This document shows, piece after piece, positions 8,357-15,663 of a stretch of 46,063 nt of DNA. The position numbers were made by a program, and so were the translations under genes. The DNA is taken from NCBI RefSeq assembly GCF_000297095.1, contig NZ_AEEA01000079.1, forward strand, positions 1-46,063, written 5' to 3'. This DNA comes from Treponema primitia ZAS-1. Its GTDB lineage: Bacteria; Spirochaetota; Spirochaetia; Treponematales; Breznakiellaceae. How positions within the stretch are numbered: the first letter of the stretch is position 1; the number at the start of each line of letters is the position of its first letter. The notes under the pieces were generated by a model. The model saw only the letters and a list, made by a program, of their open reading frames with translations, made no database searches and had not been told where the DNA came from.

Positions 8357-9208
8357 TCAAGGAACTACTTTCCGTAAATCATATTCCACAATATCCACGG
8401 CGCCGAGTCTTTTTAAGCGGGGGATAATATCCGGAACTTCGTTTTTCCTTACCGCAATCTTCACCGCGTACCCCTCATCCCCATAGAGGGGCGCCACGGT
8501 GGGACTCTTCATGGCGGGAAGCCCGGCAACAAGCGCCGGGAACCGGTCCTTGGGGACATTCATTTCCAGCATCACCCTATCCCGGCCGTCCAGCACCGCC
8601 TTAAAAAGCATGGCCAGTTCTTCAATGCGCGACCGTTTTTCCGGATCCCCCATGGCCGCCCGGGAAGCCACAAAGCGGGTAGAGGATTCCAGAATTGTAG
8701 CGATGATCCGCAGGCCGTTATCCTTCAGGGTTTGGCCCGAGGAGGTATTGTCGATGATCATATCCGCATCGTCCGGAGGGAAAACCTCGGTAGCCCCGTA
8801 CGTACGGAGTATGCGGTAGTTGTAGCCCCGGCTTTTAAGCCAGCCTTCGGCGATGTTCACATATTCCGTAGCCGCCGCCAGCTTCTTTGTTTTGAGGCTA
8901 TCGTCGTCCAGCCCTATGGGAACCGCCGCCACGATCCGCACCCGGTCTAAGCCCAGGTCAAGCAGCTCCACCACATCGGCGCCGCTCTCCTTAATCCAGT
9001 CGACACCGGTAAACCCCGCATCGTGGCTCCCCATTTCCAGCAATTCCCCCACATTCTGGGGCTTCATGATCTTGGCATCCAGCCAATCGGCGATCACCGG
9101 CCTATAGGTCCGGTCCGCCAGGTAAATGGGGAACCCAGCCTCGGTAAAGAGCCTGGAAACATTGTCAAAAATCCGTCCCTTGGGGATCAAAATCCGCAGC
9201 TTATCCAT
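8357..9208 (-). CDS. hisG: ATP phosphoribosyltransferase, long form
   Basis: This 283-residue enzyme catalyses the committed first step, joining ATP and PRPP. Its length and C-terminal part (from about MLEMNVPKDRF to VEYDLRKVVP) indicate the long form with the regulatory domain for histidine feedback, so no HisZ is needed. Catalytic-domain motifs include IPKGRI and the PRPP loop ADMIIDNTSSGQTL. I chose ATG 9208 with TTGGAG 6 nt upstream. The U-tract of the upstream attenuator touches that ribosome site, so termination and translation initiation are physically linked. Confidence 0.95.
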   Translation of the reverse strand: MDKLRILIPKGRIFDNVSRLFTEAGFPIYLADRTYRPVIADWLDAKIMKPQNVGELLEMGSHDAGFTGVDWIKESGADVVELLDLGLDRVRIVAAVPIGLDDDSLKTKKLAAATEYVNIAEGWLKSRGYNYRILRTYGATEVFPPDDADMIIDNTSSGQTLKDNGLRIIATILESSTRFVASRAAMGDPEKRSRIEELAMLFKAVLDGRDRVMLEMNVPKDRFPALVAGLPAMKSPTVAPLYGDEGYAVKIAVRKNEVPDIIPRLKRLGAVDIVEYDLRKVVP

Positions 9209-9218
9209 ATTTTTCTCC

Positions 9219-9253
9219 AAAAAAAAACCGTGGACTCCGGAGAATCCACGGTT
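9219..9253 (-). terminator. his operon attenuator terminator
   Basis: On the minus strand AACCGTGGATTC pairs with GAGTCCACGGTT (12 bp, one G-U, loop TCCG), followed by nine U (9219-9227). Its 5' half (9237-9247, GGATTCTCCGG) can instead pair with CCGGAGTCC at 9282-9290, giving an antiterminator. CCGGAGTCC can also pair with GGACTTTGG at 9323-9331, inside the leader-peptide codons. This is the classic four-segment attenuator layout. Confidence 0.9.
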
Positions 9254-9269
9254 ATTACCGTTTTAACGC

Positions 9270-9338
9270 CTATAAGGCGCCGGACTCCGGGGTGAGTGGG
9301 TATCCCTGATGATGATGGTGGTCCAAAGTCCTGTACAT
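9270..9338 (-). CDS. hisL: Histidine leader peptide of the his operon
   Basis: This is a 22-codon open frame, MYRTLDHHHHQG and so on, with four consecutive His codons (9309-9320), ending at TAG just before the terminator hairpin. Low charged tRNA-His should stall the ribosome over these codons. That covers segment 1 (9323-9331), frees segment 2 (9282-9290) and so favours antitermination. There is no Shine-Dalgarno, and the promoter -10 box ends 6 nt upstream of the ATG, so the mRNA is probably leaderless. It is too short for ordinary gene finders. Confidence 0.88.
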   Translation of the reverse strand: MYRTLDHHHHQGYPLTPESGAL

Positions 9339-9344
9339 ATTTCG

Positions 9345-9374
9345 AGTTTATCTAATATTTGTTATCTGTGTCAA
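9345..9374 (-). promoter_or_regulatory. Promoter of the his operon
   Basis: TTGACA (9369-9374), an 18-nt spacer, then TAAACT (9345-9350) on the minus strand. The predicted start is about 9338, at or next to the leader-peptide ATG. The spacing equals that of the porin and tRNA promoters in this window. Confidence 0.75.
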
Positions 9375-9404
9375 TATGTGTTTCCATATTGATACAGATA
9401 TCTC

Positions 9405-9542
9405 TATCGGCAAAAACGGGCGGGGGGAGGGGTGTACCCGGCTTCATGTGCGTGTAGAGTCTGCTTGCGGAGCCCAGTAGGTCTCCTCCAGCAGGGAATT
9501 CCACATACATGAAGACGGGTACACCCCTCCCCCCGCCCGCCT
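9405..9542 (-). repeat. Dispersed hairpin repeat, copy 2
   Basis: This is an inverted relative of copy 3 (10313-10451): on the minus strand the two are nearly identical, with arms containing GGGGGGAGGGGT and GGCTTCATG, the GAATTCCCTGCTGGAGGAGA core, and the CCCG-T5-GCCGATA end. The core loop differs slightly (CCTACTGGG against CCCGAAGGGG). It lies between the gene at 9629-10159 and the his promoter, oriented so that it could terminate transcription of that gene. Confidence 0.85.
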
Positions 9543-9628
9543 TTATCGGCTGGATAATGGCCAAAACTACGCTTAAACTTAATTGCCAAACTTCTACGAA
9601 GCGCCTTGCACGGATGCGTGGTGTGCTT

Positions 9629-10159
9629 TTAGTTTTTTCTGGATTCAAATTCTTTTATTTTATGTCTATTATACAGGTTAACCGCTTTAAATAGACTTTC
9701 CTGTCCTGACGGCAAAATAAAGGTGCCAATTAATTCGGTAACTAAACCACCCAACATTACGCCAAGTGATATTTGTACATTTTGTAAATAGGTATCAGAA
9801 TCAGAATCATTATTTAATGCGAATAATGGATAATAGGCGCCACCCAAGACAACAGCTAAACCGCCCCACATTAAAATATTACCCGCTATATTTTTCCGAT
9901 GATACGAATCATAATATTCCTTAGTATCTGCGTATTGGTTAAATGCCAAAACCATATTTTTATTTATTCCAAATAATGTTGCTGAATTAATATTTTGCAA
10001 AGTAAGATTCAATCCGCCAAGCACATTATAATCCCACCGGAATAATTCAGTATCATAAAATACCGTTAACTCATTATTAGCCGATATTACATCTTCCTGA
10101 GCATAAAGACCCAAGCTAATCATTATTACCATGAAAAATGCAACACCTGTTTTTTTCAC
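9629..10159 (-). CDS. Exported hypothetical membrane protein
   Basis: This 176-residue protein has a signal peptide (MKKTGVAFFMVIMISLGLYAQ) and two later hydrophobic stretches (about 90-112 and 130-150, the second ending GTFILPSG). The C-terminus is basic. It starts at GTG with AGGGGG 8 nt upstream. I do not recognise the family; the build recalls small envelope proteins found in spirochaetes. The gene is bracketed by two inverted hairpin repeats (copies 2 and 3), and its AT content is above that of the his genes. Confidence 0.65.
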   Translation of the reverse strand: MKKTGVAFFMVIMISLGLYAQEDVISANNELTVFYDTELFRWDYNVLGGLNLTLQNINSATLFGINKNMVLAFNQYADTKEYYDSYHRKNIAGNILMWGGLAVVLGGAYYPLFALNNDSDSDTYLQNVQISLGVMLGGLVTELIGTFILPSGQESLFKAVNLYNRHKIKEFESRKN

Positions 10160-10312
10160 AATAATTCCCCCTGCATATTACCAATGCCTCTTCCATAATA
10201 TAATCAAACCCAACATTAATGTATATATTCCCTTAGCGGGCGTCAGCCCCTCCCCTCCCACCCCGGCATGCGAAGCCATCTGAGAAATATCCTTCTTCGT
10301 ACTATGTGACAT

Positions 10313-10451
10313 AGGCGGGCGGGGGGAGGGGTACACCCGGCTTCATGTATGTGGAATTCCCTGCTGGAGGAGACCCGAAGGGGCTCCGCAAGCAGACTCT
10401 ACACGCACATGAAGCCGGGTGCACCCCTCCCCCCGCCCGTTTTTGCCGATA
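10313..10451 (+). repeat. Dispersed hairpin repeat, copy 3
   Basis: The outer arms (GGCGGGCGGGGGGAGGGG and CCCCTCCCCCCGCCC, continued by CCCGGCTTCATG and CATGAAGCCGGG) pair almost fully. The inner core GAATTCCCTGCTGGAGGAGA to GCAGACTCTACA folds as CTGCT/AGCAG, GGAG/CTCC and CCC/GGG with a GAA loop. The end is CCCG-T5-GCCGATA. It lies upstream of the nitroreductase gene, in the opposite orientation to copy 2. Confidence 0.85.
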
Positions 10452-10538
10452 AGTCCGAAAAAAGGGTATTCCTCCGATATTGGTACTGGAAAATTTCCTG
10501 CCAATATGATTAAGTAAAACATAATAACGGAGGCGTCC

Positions 10539-11069
10539 ATGTCTGCGATTTTTCAGCGCCGCTCAGTGCGGAGTTATCTGCCCAAACCGGTGGAAAGCGA
10601 CAAAATAGAACGGCTTCTTCGGGCCGGAATGGAGGCCCCCTCGGCCCATAACCGGCGGCCCTGGGAGTTTTTGGTGATTACCGATAAGGCGGATCGGCAG
10701 GCTATTGCCGATATGAGTCCCTACGCCAAAATGATGCCCTCCGCTGCGGCGGCCATCGCGGTCTGCGCCAACCTCGACCTTGGCGGGGGCGGTGACCTTG
10801 AGGATACCTGGTGGGTCCAAGACCTGGCGGCGGCTACGGAAAATATCCTTCTGCAGATTGTGGAGGAAGGGCTGGGCGGCGTATGGCTCGGCTGGTATCC
10901 CGATAAAAACCGGGTCGGAGCCTTTTCGCAGCGCTTCGGTCTGCCGGGCAATATTGTTCCCTTCGCGGTGATCGCCCTGGGATATCCTGACCCTGAAAAA
11001 GTACCGGAAAAGAAGGATCGCTTTGATCCGCGCCGGGTCTATTATGGTGCATATGGCAAACAGAAATAG
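10539..11069 (+). CDS. Nitroreductase-family flavoprotein
   Basis: This 176-residue protein has the nitroreductase fold signature: RRSVRSYLPKPV near the start (FMN phosphate contacts), APSAHNRRPWEF, then LAAATENILLQIVEEGLGGVWLGWYP, and the ALGYPD end motif. These enzymes reduce nitro groups, quinones or related substrates with NAD(P)H; the true substrate is unknown. Length fits the small subgroup. A GGAGG ribosome site precedes ATG, and it overlaps the next gene by about 26 nt, so they are likely co-transcribed. Confidence 0.88.
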   Translation: MSAIFQRRSVRSYLPKPVESDKIERLLRAGMEAPSAHNRRPWEFLVITDKADRQAIADMSPYAKMMPSAAAAIAVCANLDLGGGGDLEDTWWVQDLAAATENILLQIVEEGLGGVWLGWYPDKNRVGAFSQRFGLPGNIVPFAVIALGYPDPEKVPEKKDRFDPRRVYYGAYGKQK

Positions 11070-11514
11070 CAAAAAAACTATTGTAATTGTGGACGGTATG
11101 GGCGGTGGTATAGGGGGCCAGCTGATAGTCAAGATCCGGGAACTTATTGAAACGGAATGGCCCGGGGCGTGGGATATCATTGCCCTGGGGACTAATTCCG
11201 CCGCCACAGAACGGATGGTTAAAGCCGGCGCTCACCGGGGGGCTACGGGAGAAAACGCAGTAAAAGTATCGGTCTGCCTGGGAAATTTTATCCTCGGCCC
11301 CATCGGCATTGTATTGGCCAACAGCCTCATGGGGGAGATAAGCGCCTCCATGGCAGAGGCAATCCTTGCCGCGCCGGGGGAAAGAATTCTTATCCCCATA
11401 CAGCAGGATCATTTTATCTTGGCGGGGTTTGATCCACTTCCCCTGGGAAAAATGATTGAACGGGCGGTGGAAATTCTCAAAGAACGGATGATCAGTTTTG
11501 CTAAGGAGCAATAA
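11044..11514 (+). CDS. DUF3842 family protein
   Basis: The conserved body KKTIVIVDGMGGGIGGQL, IIALGTNSAATERMVKAGAHRGATGENA, GPIGIVLANSLMGEIS and ILIPIQQ matches what I know of DUF3842, a small Rossmann-like family of unknown function found mainly in anaerobes. In-frame starts at 11023, 11044 and 11053 all lie inside the nitroreductase end and none has a clear ribosome site; coupling to the upstream gene is likely. I give 11044, but 11053 (MANRN) is equally possible. Confidence 0.75.
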   Translation: MVHMANRNSKKTIVIVDGMGGGIGGQLIVKIRELIETEWPGAWDIIALGTNSAATERMVKAGAHRGATGENAVKVSVCLGNFILGPIGIVLANSLMGEISASMAEAILAAPGERILIPIQQDHFILAGFDPLPLGKMIERAVEILKERMISFAKEQ

Positions 11515-11517
11515 TTC

Positions 11518-12753
11518 ATGAAGCTTACTATTAAGCGGATTTCCCTAAAGGATATTTACCGTCCGGATATTAAATATTTACGTTTCCTCGCGGTCCTTCT
11601 CTTTACCGGTATCTCCTACGGCCTGTACCGGGGCATACAGGATAATTACCTGGCGGAGCTGGTCCATATCACCAACTTTGAACGGGGGGTGGTGGAATTC
11701 TTCCGGGAGATTCCCGGCCTTCTGGTGGTGGTGATATTCGCGGTACTGTACCGCCTCTCGGAAAACCGGATATTCAAGATCGGTTTATGTTTCATGACCC
11801 TGGGCCTCATTTGTCTTCTTTTCGCGGGAACCGGGAAGTTCATTGTAGTACTTTTCATGGTACTCTACAGTCTGGGTGAACATATCGTACTACCCCTGCG
11901 GAGTACCATATCCATGCATCTGGCAAAAAAAGAAACCGGCGGCGCAGCCCTGGGTGTAGCCGGCGCCCTTGATAATGTGGGGAGAATTACCGGGTTTATC
12001 CTGGTATCGATACTGTTCCTCATCTTCGCCCGGTTTGGATACAAACGGAATGATCTACTCCCCTTTAAAGTAATATACGGCGTATCCGTAGTTTTTATGA
12101 TCGCCACAATAATCTTCGTATTGCCCCTGGAGGAAACGCAGAACAAAGCTCCGCGCCGACGTTTTTACTTTGCTAAAAAGTTTACCAAGTTCTATATGCT
12201 GGAAGTTTTTTACGGCGCCCGGAAGCAGGTCTTCCTCACCTTTGCGCCCTACGTACTGATCCTCCAGTACGGCGCCGATGCATCGGTCATCGCCATGCTT
12301 ATGGCGATCAGCGCCGCCTTCGGTATCATCTTTAATCCCCTGATAGGAAAGCTCATCGATAAGGTGGGGTATAAGTTTATCATGGTTACCGATACCCTCA
12401 TCCTGGTGGTGGTCTGTTTCTTCTATGGTTTTGCCCACCGGATTTTTCCCCCGCACATCGCTTTTAAAGTGGTCTATGCAAACTACATCCTGGACGCCAT
12501 TATTTCCCTGGCTAGTATGGCCAGCAGCGTTTATGTTCGGGATATTGCCTCCAGCCAGGAGGAGGTTACCGCCACCATTTCCACGGGCATATCGGTAAAC
12601 CATGTGATCAGCATCTTTATCGCCCTTATGGGGGGCTGGATATGGAAAGTTACCGGCATCGAGGTACTCTTTTCCCTCTCCGCCGTCCTGGGTATCCTCA
12701 ACAGCATCTATGCGGCGACCATTAAGAAACCTTCGTTGACGGAAGAACCCTGA
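11518..12753 (+). CDS. MFS transporter
   Basis: This 411-residue polytopic protein has about 12 hydrophobic segments and a central charged loop (EETQNKAPRRRFYFAKKFTKF), as in the major facilitator superfamily. Motif-A-like sequence NPLIGKLIDKVGYKF follows TM8. AAGGAG lies within the end of the DUF3842 gene, 10 nt before the ATG, so nitroreductase, DUF3842 and MFS probably form one transcript. Substrate not deducible. Confidence 0.85.
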   Translation: MKLTIKRISLKDIYRPDIKYLRFLAVLLFTGISYGLYRGIQDNYLAELVHITNFERGVVEFFREIPGLLVVVIFAVLYRLSENRIFKIGLCFMTLGLICLLFAGTGKFIVVLFMVLYSLGEHIVLPLRSTISMHLAKKETGGAALGVAGALDNVGRITGFILVSILFLIFARFGYKRNDLLPFKVIYGVSVVFMIATIIFVLPLEETQNKAPRRRFYFAKKFTKFYMLEVFYGARKQVFLTFAPYVLILQYGADASVIAMLMAISAAFGIIFNPLIGKLIDKVGYKFIMVTDTLILVVVCFFYGFAHRIFPPHIAFKVVYANYILDAIISLASMASSVYVRDIASSQEEVTATISTGISVNHVISIFIALMGGWIWKVTGIEVLFSLSAVLGILNSIYAATIKKPSLTEEP

Positions 12754-12782
12754 AATAGTATGACGGACATAGGAGCATTTTC

Positions 12783-13783
12783 ATGCCGACACCTGAACAA
12801 ACATTAGATAAAAAATACCAAGGTCTGTTGGCCATGATTGCCGAAAGAGCAGCCGGGCCCTGGATATTTTTACCCGCATCGCCGAAGCGGAAGCCCATGT
12901 GCACGGGACGGCGGTGGAGGATGTAGCCTTCCACGAAGTGGGAGCCCTGGATTCGATCATTGATATTGTGGGAGCCGCAATCTGCCTGGATCTATTGAGA
13001 CCGGATCGCATCACCTGCTCGGAAGTCGAGCTCGGGGGCGGTATGGTCCGCTGTGCCCATGGCCTGCTGCCCGTACCCGCGCCGGCCACAGTAATCCTAA
13101 CCCGGGGTATGCCGGTTAAAACCGGGGGCTTTCCGAAAGAGATGACCACCCCCACCGGAGCGGCGATCCTTGCCTCCTCTGTGGACGAATTTATCAGCGC
13201 CGCAAGTTTCCGGGAACTGAAAACCGGATACGGCATCGGGACCCGGAAGATGGATAAGCCCAATCTGCTCCGGGTTTCCTGGCGGGAAGAATCCGCCGCC
13301 GGTGATACCGGGACTAAAGCCCCTGGAACTGTAGTTCCCTGGAAAACCGAAGAACTGGTTCTGATGGAAGCCAATATCGACGACATGACCGGTGAGGCCC
13401 TGGGCTTCCTTATGGAGAGCCTCTTTGCCGCAGGAGCCCTGGATGTCACCTTTACCCCCTGCATGATGAAGAAGTCCCGGCCGGGAACTATTGTCTCGGT
13501 TTTGACCGGGCAGGAAAAGCTCAATATGCTCCGGGAAACCCTGTTTCGCGGCTCCACCACCATCGGCTTCCGGGAGAATACGGTACGGCGGCTTTCCCTG
13601 CGCCGGGAAGAGGAAAAACTGGACGCCGAGTATGGCGAAACGCAGCGGAAAACCGTGTACTACGGCGTAGAAAAGCTACGTTCGAAGGTCGAATTTGAAG
13701 ACCGTGCCCGGCTTGCCCGGGAACGGGGCATAAGCCTGGAAGAAGCGGAAAGGATCATCAACAATGGATTCGCCGGAAAATAA
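12783..13783 (+). pseudogene. larC: Truncated, frameshifted larC
   Basis: From about 12848 the frame reads SSRALDIFTRIAEAEAHVHG, FHEVGALDSIIDIVGA, VRCAHGLLPVPAPAT and EMTTPTGAAIL through to a normal C-terminus at 13783. This matches LarC, the nickel-insertion protein for the pincer cofactor of lactate racemase. The first roughly 80 residues, including the usual FDCFSGISGDM start, are missing. The ATG at 12783 has a good GGAG site but reads in another frame (MPTPEQTLDKKYQGLLAMIAE) and stops at 12926; that piece resembles the segment before SSRALDIF, so a deletion and frameshift lie near 12845. Some lactobacilli make LarC by programmed frameshift, but the missing N-terminus argues for decay here. 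Confidence 0.8.
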
Positions 13784-13979
13784 GGACGATGAAACTTTAG
13801 ATTGACAGCCGCCGGCGCCTCGGACCTCCCCATCACCAAGGAGGCAGCCTTTCCGCCCTGCTGGGCATATTCACCTCCTACGCTCCGGGTATCTCGGTGG
13901 TAAACATCGACAACGGCTTTGGCAGGGGTATCAGGCGCGGAACTGCATTAAAAGTTTCCACTTATGGCCCGCGGGCTTG
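13764..13979 (+). pseudogene. larB: Internally deleted larB remnant
   Basis: An ATG overlapping the larC end begins MDSPENKDDETLD and stops at once. Then come two LarB fragments in different frames: TAAGASDLPITKEAA (about 13803-13849) and ALLGIFTSYAPGISVVNIDNGFG (about 13852-13924). In intact LarB the GTSDLP-type and VNIDNGFG motifs are many residues apart, so the middle has been lost. LarB carboxylates nicotinate adenine dinucleotide for the same nickel cofactor as LarC. Confidence 0.78.
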
Positions 13980-14006
13980 ACATATTTTTGCCATTTCGGA
14001 TATACT
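13977..14006 (+). promoter_or_regulatory. Promoter of tRNA-Asn
   Basis: TTGACA (13977-13982), 18 nt, TATACT (14001-14006), with the mature tRNA starting 12 nt further on. Confidence 0.85.
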
Positions 14007-14017
14007 ATTTGCATCAT

Positions 14018-14090
14018 TCCCCTGTAGCTCAGTTGGCAGAGCAAGTGGCTGTTAACCACTGGGTCCGTGGTTCAAACCCGCGCGGGGGAG
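14018..14090 (+). tRNA. tRNA-Asn (GTT)
   Basis: This is a full cloverleaf of 73 nt: acceptor TCCCCTG/CGGGGGA, D-arm GCTC/GAGC, anticodon stem AGTGG/CCACT with loop CTGTTAA (anticodon GTT), T-arm CGTGG-TTCAAAC-CCGCG, and discriminator G. CCA is not encoded. It sits at the border between GC-rich core DNA and the AT-rich element with an integrase, a typical integration point. Confidence 0.95.
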
Positions 14091-14094
14091 TCTG

Positions 14095-14126
14095 TAGCCC
14101 ATCCTTTCGGATGGGCTATTTCTTTA
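14095..14126 (+). terminator. Terminator of tRNA-Asn
   Basis: TAGCCCATCC and GGATGGGCTA form a perfect 10-bp stem with a TTTC loop (14095-14118), followed by TTTCTTT. Confidence 0.88.
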
Positions 14127-14157
14127 TATGGCAAAGAATTAGTTCATCAGGTCAATT

Positions 14158-14233
14158 CTGACATATTTTAAAAACATGTCAGAAAAGTGACCAGAAAGCC
14201 CCTGACAACAGAACTGTCAACAAACTGTCAACA
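14158..14233. promoter_or_regulatory. Palindrome and direct repeats before the integrase
   Basis: CTGACAT (14158-14164) and ATGTCAG (14176-14182) form a perfect inverted repeat. Two perfect tandem copies of AACTGTCAACA follow at 14212-14233, just before the integrase ribosome site. Such clusters between an attachment site and an integrase gene often bind recombinase arm domains or a repressor; this is inference. Confidence 0.55.
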
Positions 14234-14249
14234 AAGTGTGGAGGTTTGT

Positions 14250-15467
14250 ATGGCGGTTAAGATCGGGAAATATCACCTTTTCCAGCGTCGGCAGGATACC
14301 GGAACATTCTGGTATTACTGGTTTGAAGATGACGAGGGTAAACGAGTCCAAAGGGCTTGTGGACATGGATGCGAAAGTAAACGTGATGCAGCAACTTTCA
14401 TTGAAAATCTGTTACGCATGGATCTTCTGGAAGAAAAGCGAAAGATTGAATTACGGACAAAGACCCTCTCAGACTTTGCCCAAGGAATGTTCCTTGACGG
14501 AGCTCCTCATTTAGCGCGATGGAAGGCTAAAGGTAAAATCCTGAAACCACAAACCATTGCACAGCATCGGCGACATCTGGTTAATTATCTCCTGCCTAAG
14601 TTTGGCAGATTGACCTTGGATAAGATCAAGCCGACTGCCGTTGAAGATTATCTTTTGGAAAAAGAACTCTCCAACTCCTGCCGAAATACCATTCTCTACA
14701 CCTTGCAACTGATCATGCGGGAAGCCAAAAGGGATGGACTTATCGAAATGACGCCGGAATTTGAACCTTTTAAAAGGACCGGAAAACGGCAAGATATTCT
14801 ATCCAGTAAGGAACTAACTTCACTTTTCCCATTTGATGAAAAAGAACTCATCGAGATATGGAAACGTCCTGACGATATGCGGAAGGAACAAGACTGGATA
14901 GCGCTGATGTTTGGAACCCTCTTTTGTGTAACGGTCTCTGCTGGTTTGCGTTCCGGGGAAATCCGGGCACTCCATAAAGAGCAAATAAGTATCCCCAATA
15001 GTGGTTTGGTGATAGACCGGGCCGTAGATGAGCGAGGACAGATAGGATCACTCAAGAAAGCTACCGCCGAAGATCCACGAAGCCGGGCAGTTATTATTCC
15101 CGAAATCACCTTGAAGATGCTAGAACGCTGGCTGGACAGAGTACCAGAAGTTCCCGATTATCCCGGCCTTGTATTTCCTTATCACGGGAAGCCCATCGCC
15201 AACTATTACATCCTTGATCGATTCCAGTTTGGCCTTGATCGCTTAAAAATAGACCATGAGACACGGCGGCTTACCGTCCATTGCCTTCGGTATACCTATA
15301 ATACCCGGATGCGGACCCTGCTTTCGGAACAGGTCTTGCGGGAGTTTGTCGGGCATCGTTCTGTAGCCATGACGGATCACTATGATAATCCGATTCTAGC
15401 CGAGCGTTTAATCGCCTATCAGGGTGTACGGCCATCTGTGGAACAATTTTGGGGTAAATCCGGATAG
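14250..15467 (+). CDS. Tyrosine recombinase / integrase 1
   Basis: This 405-residue site-specific recombinase has an N-terminal arm-binding region (about 1-60), a SAM-like core-binding domain (about 70-180) and a catalytic domain with Arg in SAGLRSGEIRAL (about 233), HCLRYTYNTRM (about 344) and GHRSVAMTDHYDN with the nucleophile Tyr (about 377). I chose ATG 14250 (MAVKIGKYHLFQ) with GGAGG 5 nt upstream. It lies 160 nt from the tRNA-Asn end and points away from it, so it is the likely integrase of the element. Codon composition is AT-richer than the his genes. Confidence 0.9.
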   Translation: MAVKIGKYHLFQRRQDTGTFWYYWFEDDEGKRVQRACGHGCESKRDAATFIENLLRMDLLEEKRKIELRTKTLSDFAQGMFLDGAPHLARWKAKGKILKPQTIAQHRRHLVNYLLPKFGRLTLDKIKPTAVEDYLLEKELSNSCRNTILYTLQLIMREAKRDGLIEMTPEFEPFKRTGKRQDILSSKELTSLFPFDEKELIEIWKRPDDMRKEQDWIALMFGTLFCVTVSAGLRSGEIRALHKEQISIPNSGLVIDRAVDERGQIGSLKKATAEDPRSRAVIIPEITLKMLERWLDRVPEVPDYPGLVFPYHGKPIANYYILDRFQFGLDRLKIDHETRRLTVHCLRYTYNTRMRTLLSEQVLREFVGHRSVAMTDHYDNPILAERLIAYQGVRPSVEQFWGKSG

Positions 15468-15474
15468 AACAAAA

Positions 15475-15506
15475 ACCAGTGGGTAGTCTGGAAGCCACCC
15501 ACTGGT
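15475..15506 (+). terminator. Terminator after integrase 1
   Basis: ACCAGTGGGT and ACCCACTGGT form a perfect 10-bp stem with a 12-nt loop, followed by TTAATT. The U-tract is weak. Confidence 0.65.
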
Positions 15507-15544
15507 TTAATTATCTGAATTCGCCTTATCTTATCTTATATTAA

Positions 15545-15565
15545 AGAATATTAATATAATATTCT
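15545..15565. promoter_or_regulatory. AT-rich palindrome
   Basis: AGAATATTA and TAATATTCT are separated by 3 nt, a perfect 9-bp inverted repeat upstream of the gene at 15664. It could be an operator. The rest of 15507-15663 is very AT-rich with no gene. Confidence 0.4.
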
Positions 15566-15663
15566 GTTATATTTATACTGACATATTATTGCATTTTTAG
15601 ACATATTCGTCTATATTTAAATCATGGATATTCATATCAACCACCTTTTCTCAGGAAAAAAAC

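Noticed and set aside
9407..9550. TATCGGC on both sides of repeat copy 2 as a target-site duplication
   Set aside because: The same TATCGGC end is present in copy 3, so it belongs to the element on one side and the other match is probably chance.
10240..10265. C-rich patch as a fourth copy of the hairpin repeat
   Set aside because: It resembles only the C-rich arm and lacks the conserved core and the T-rich end.
10563..11511. Long minus-strand frames opposite the nitroreductase and DUF3842 genes
   Set aside because: They oppose genes with clear family motifs and ribosome sites, so they are shadows.
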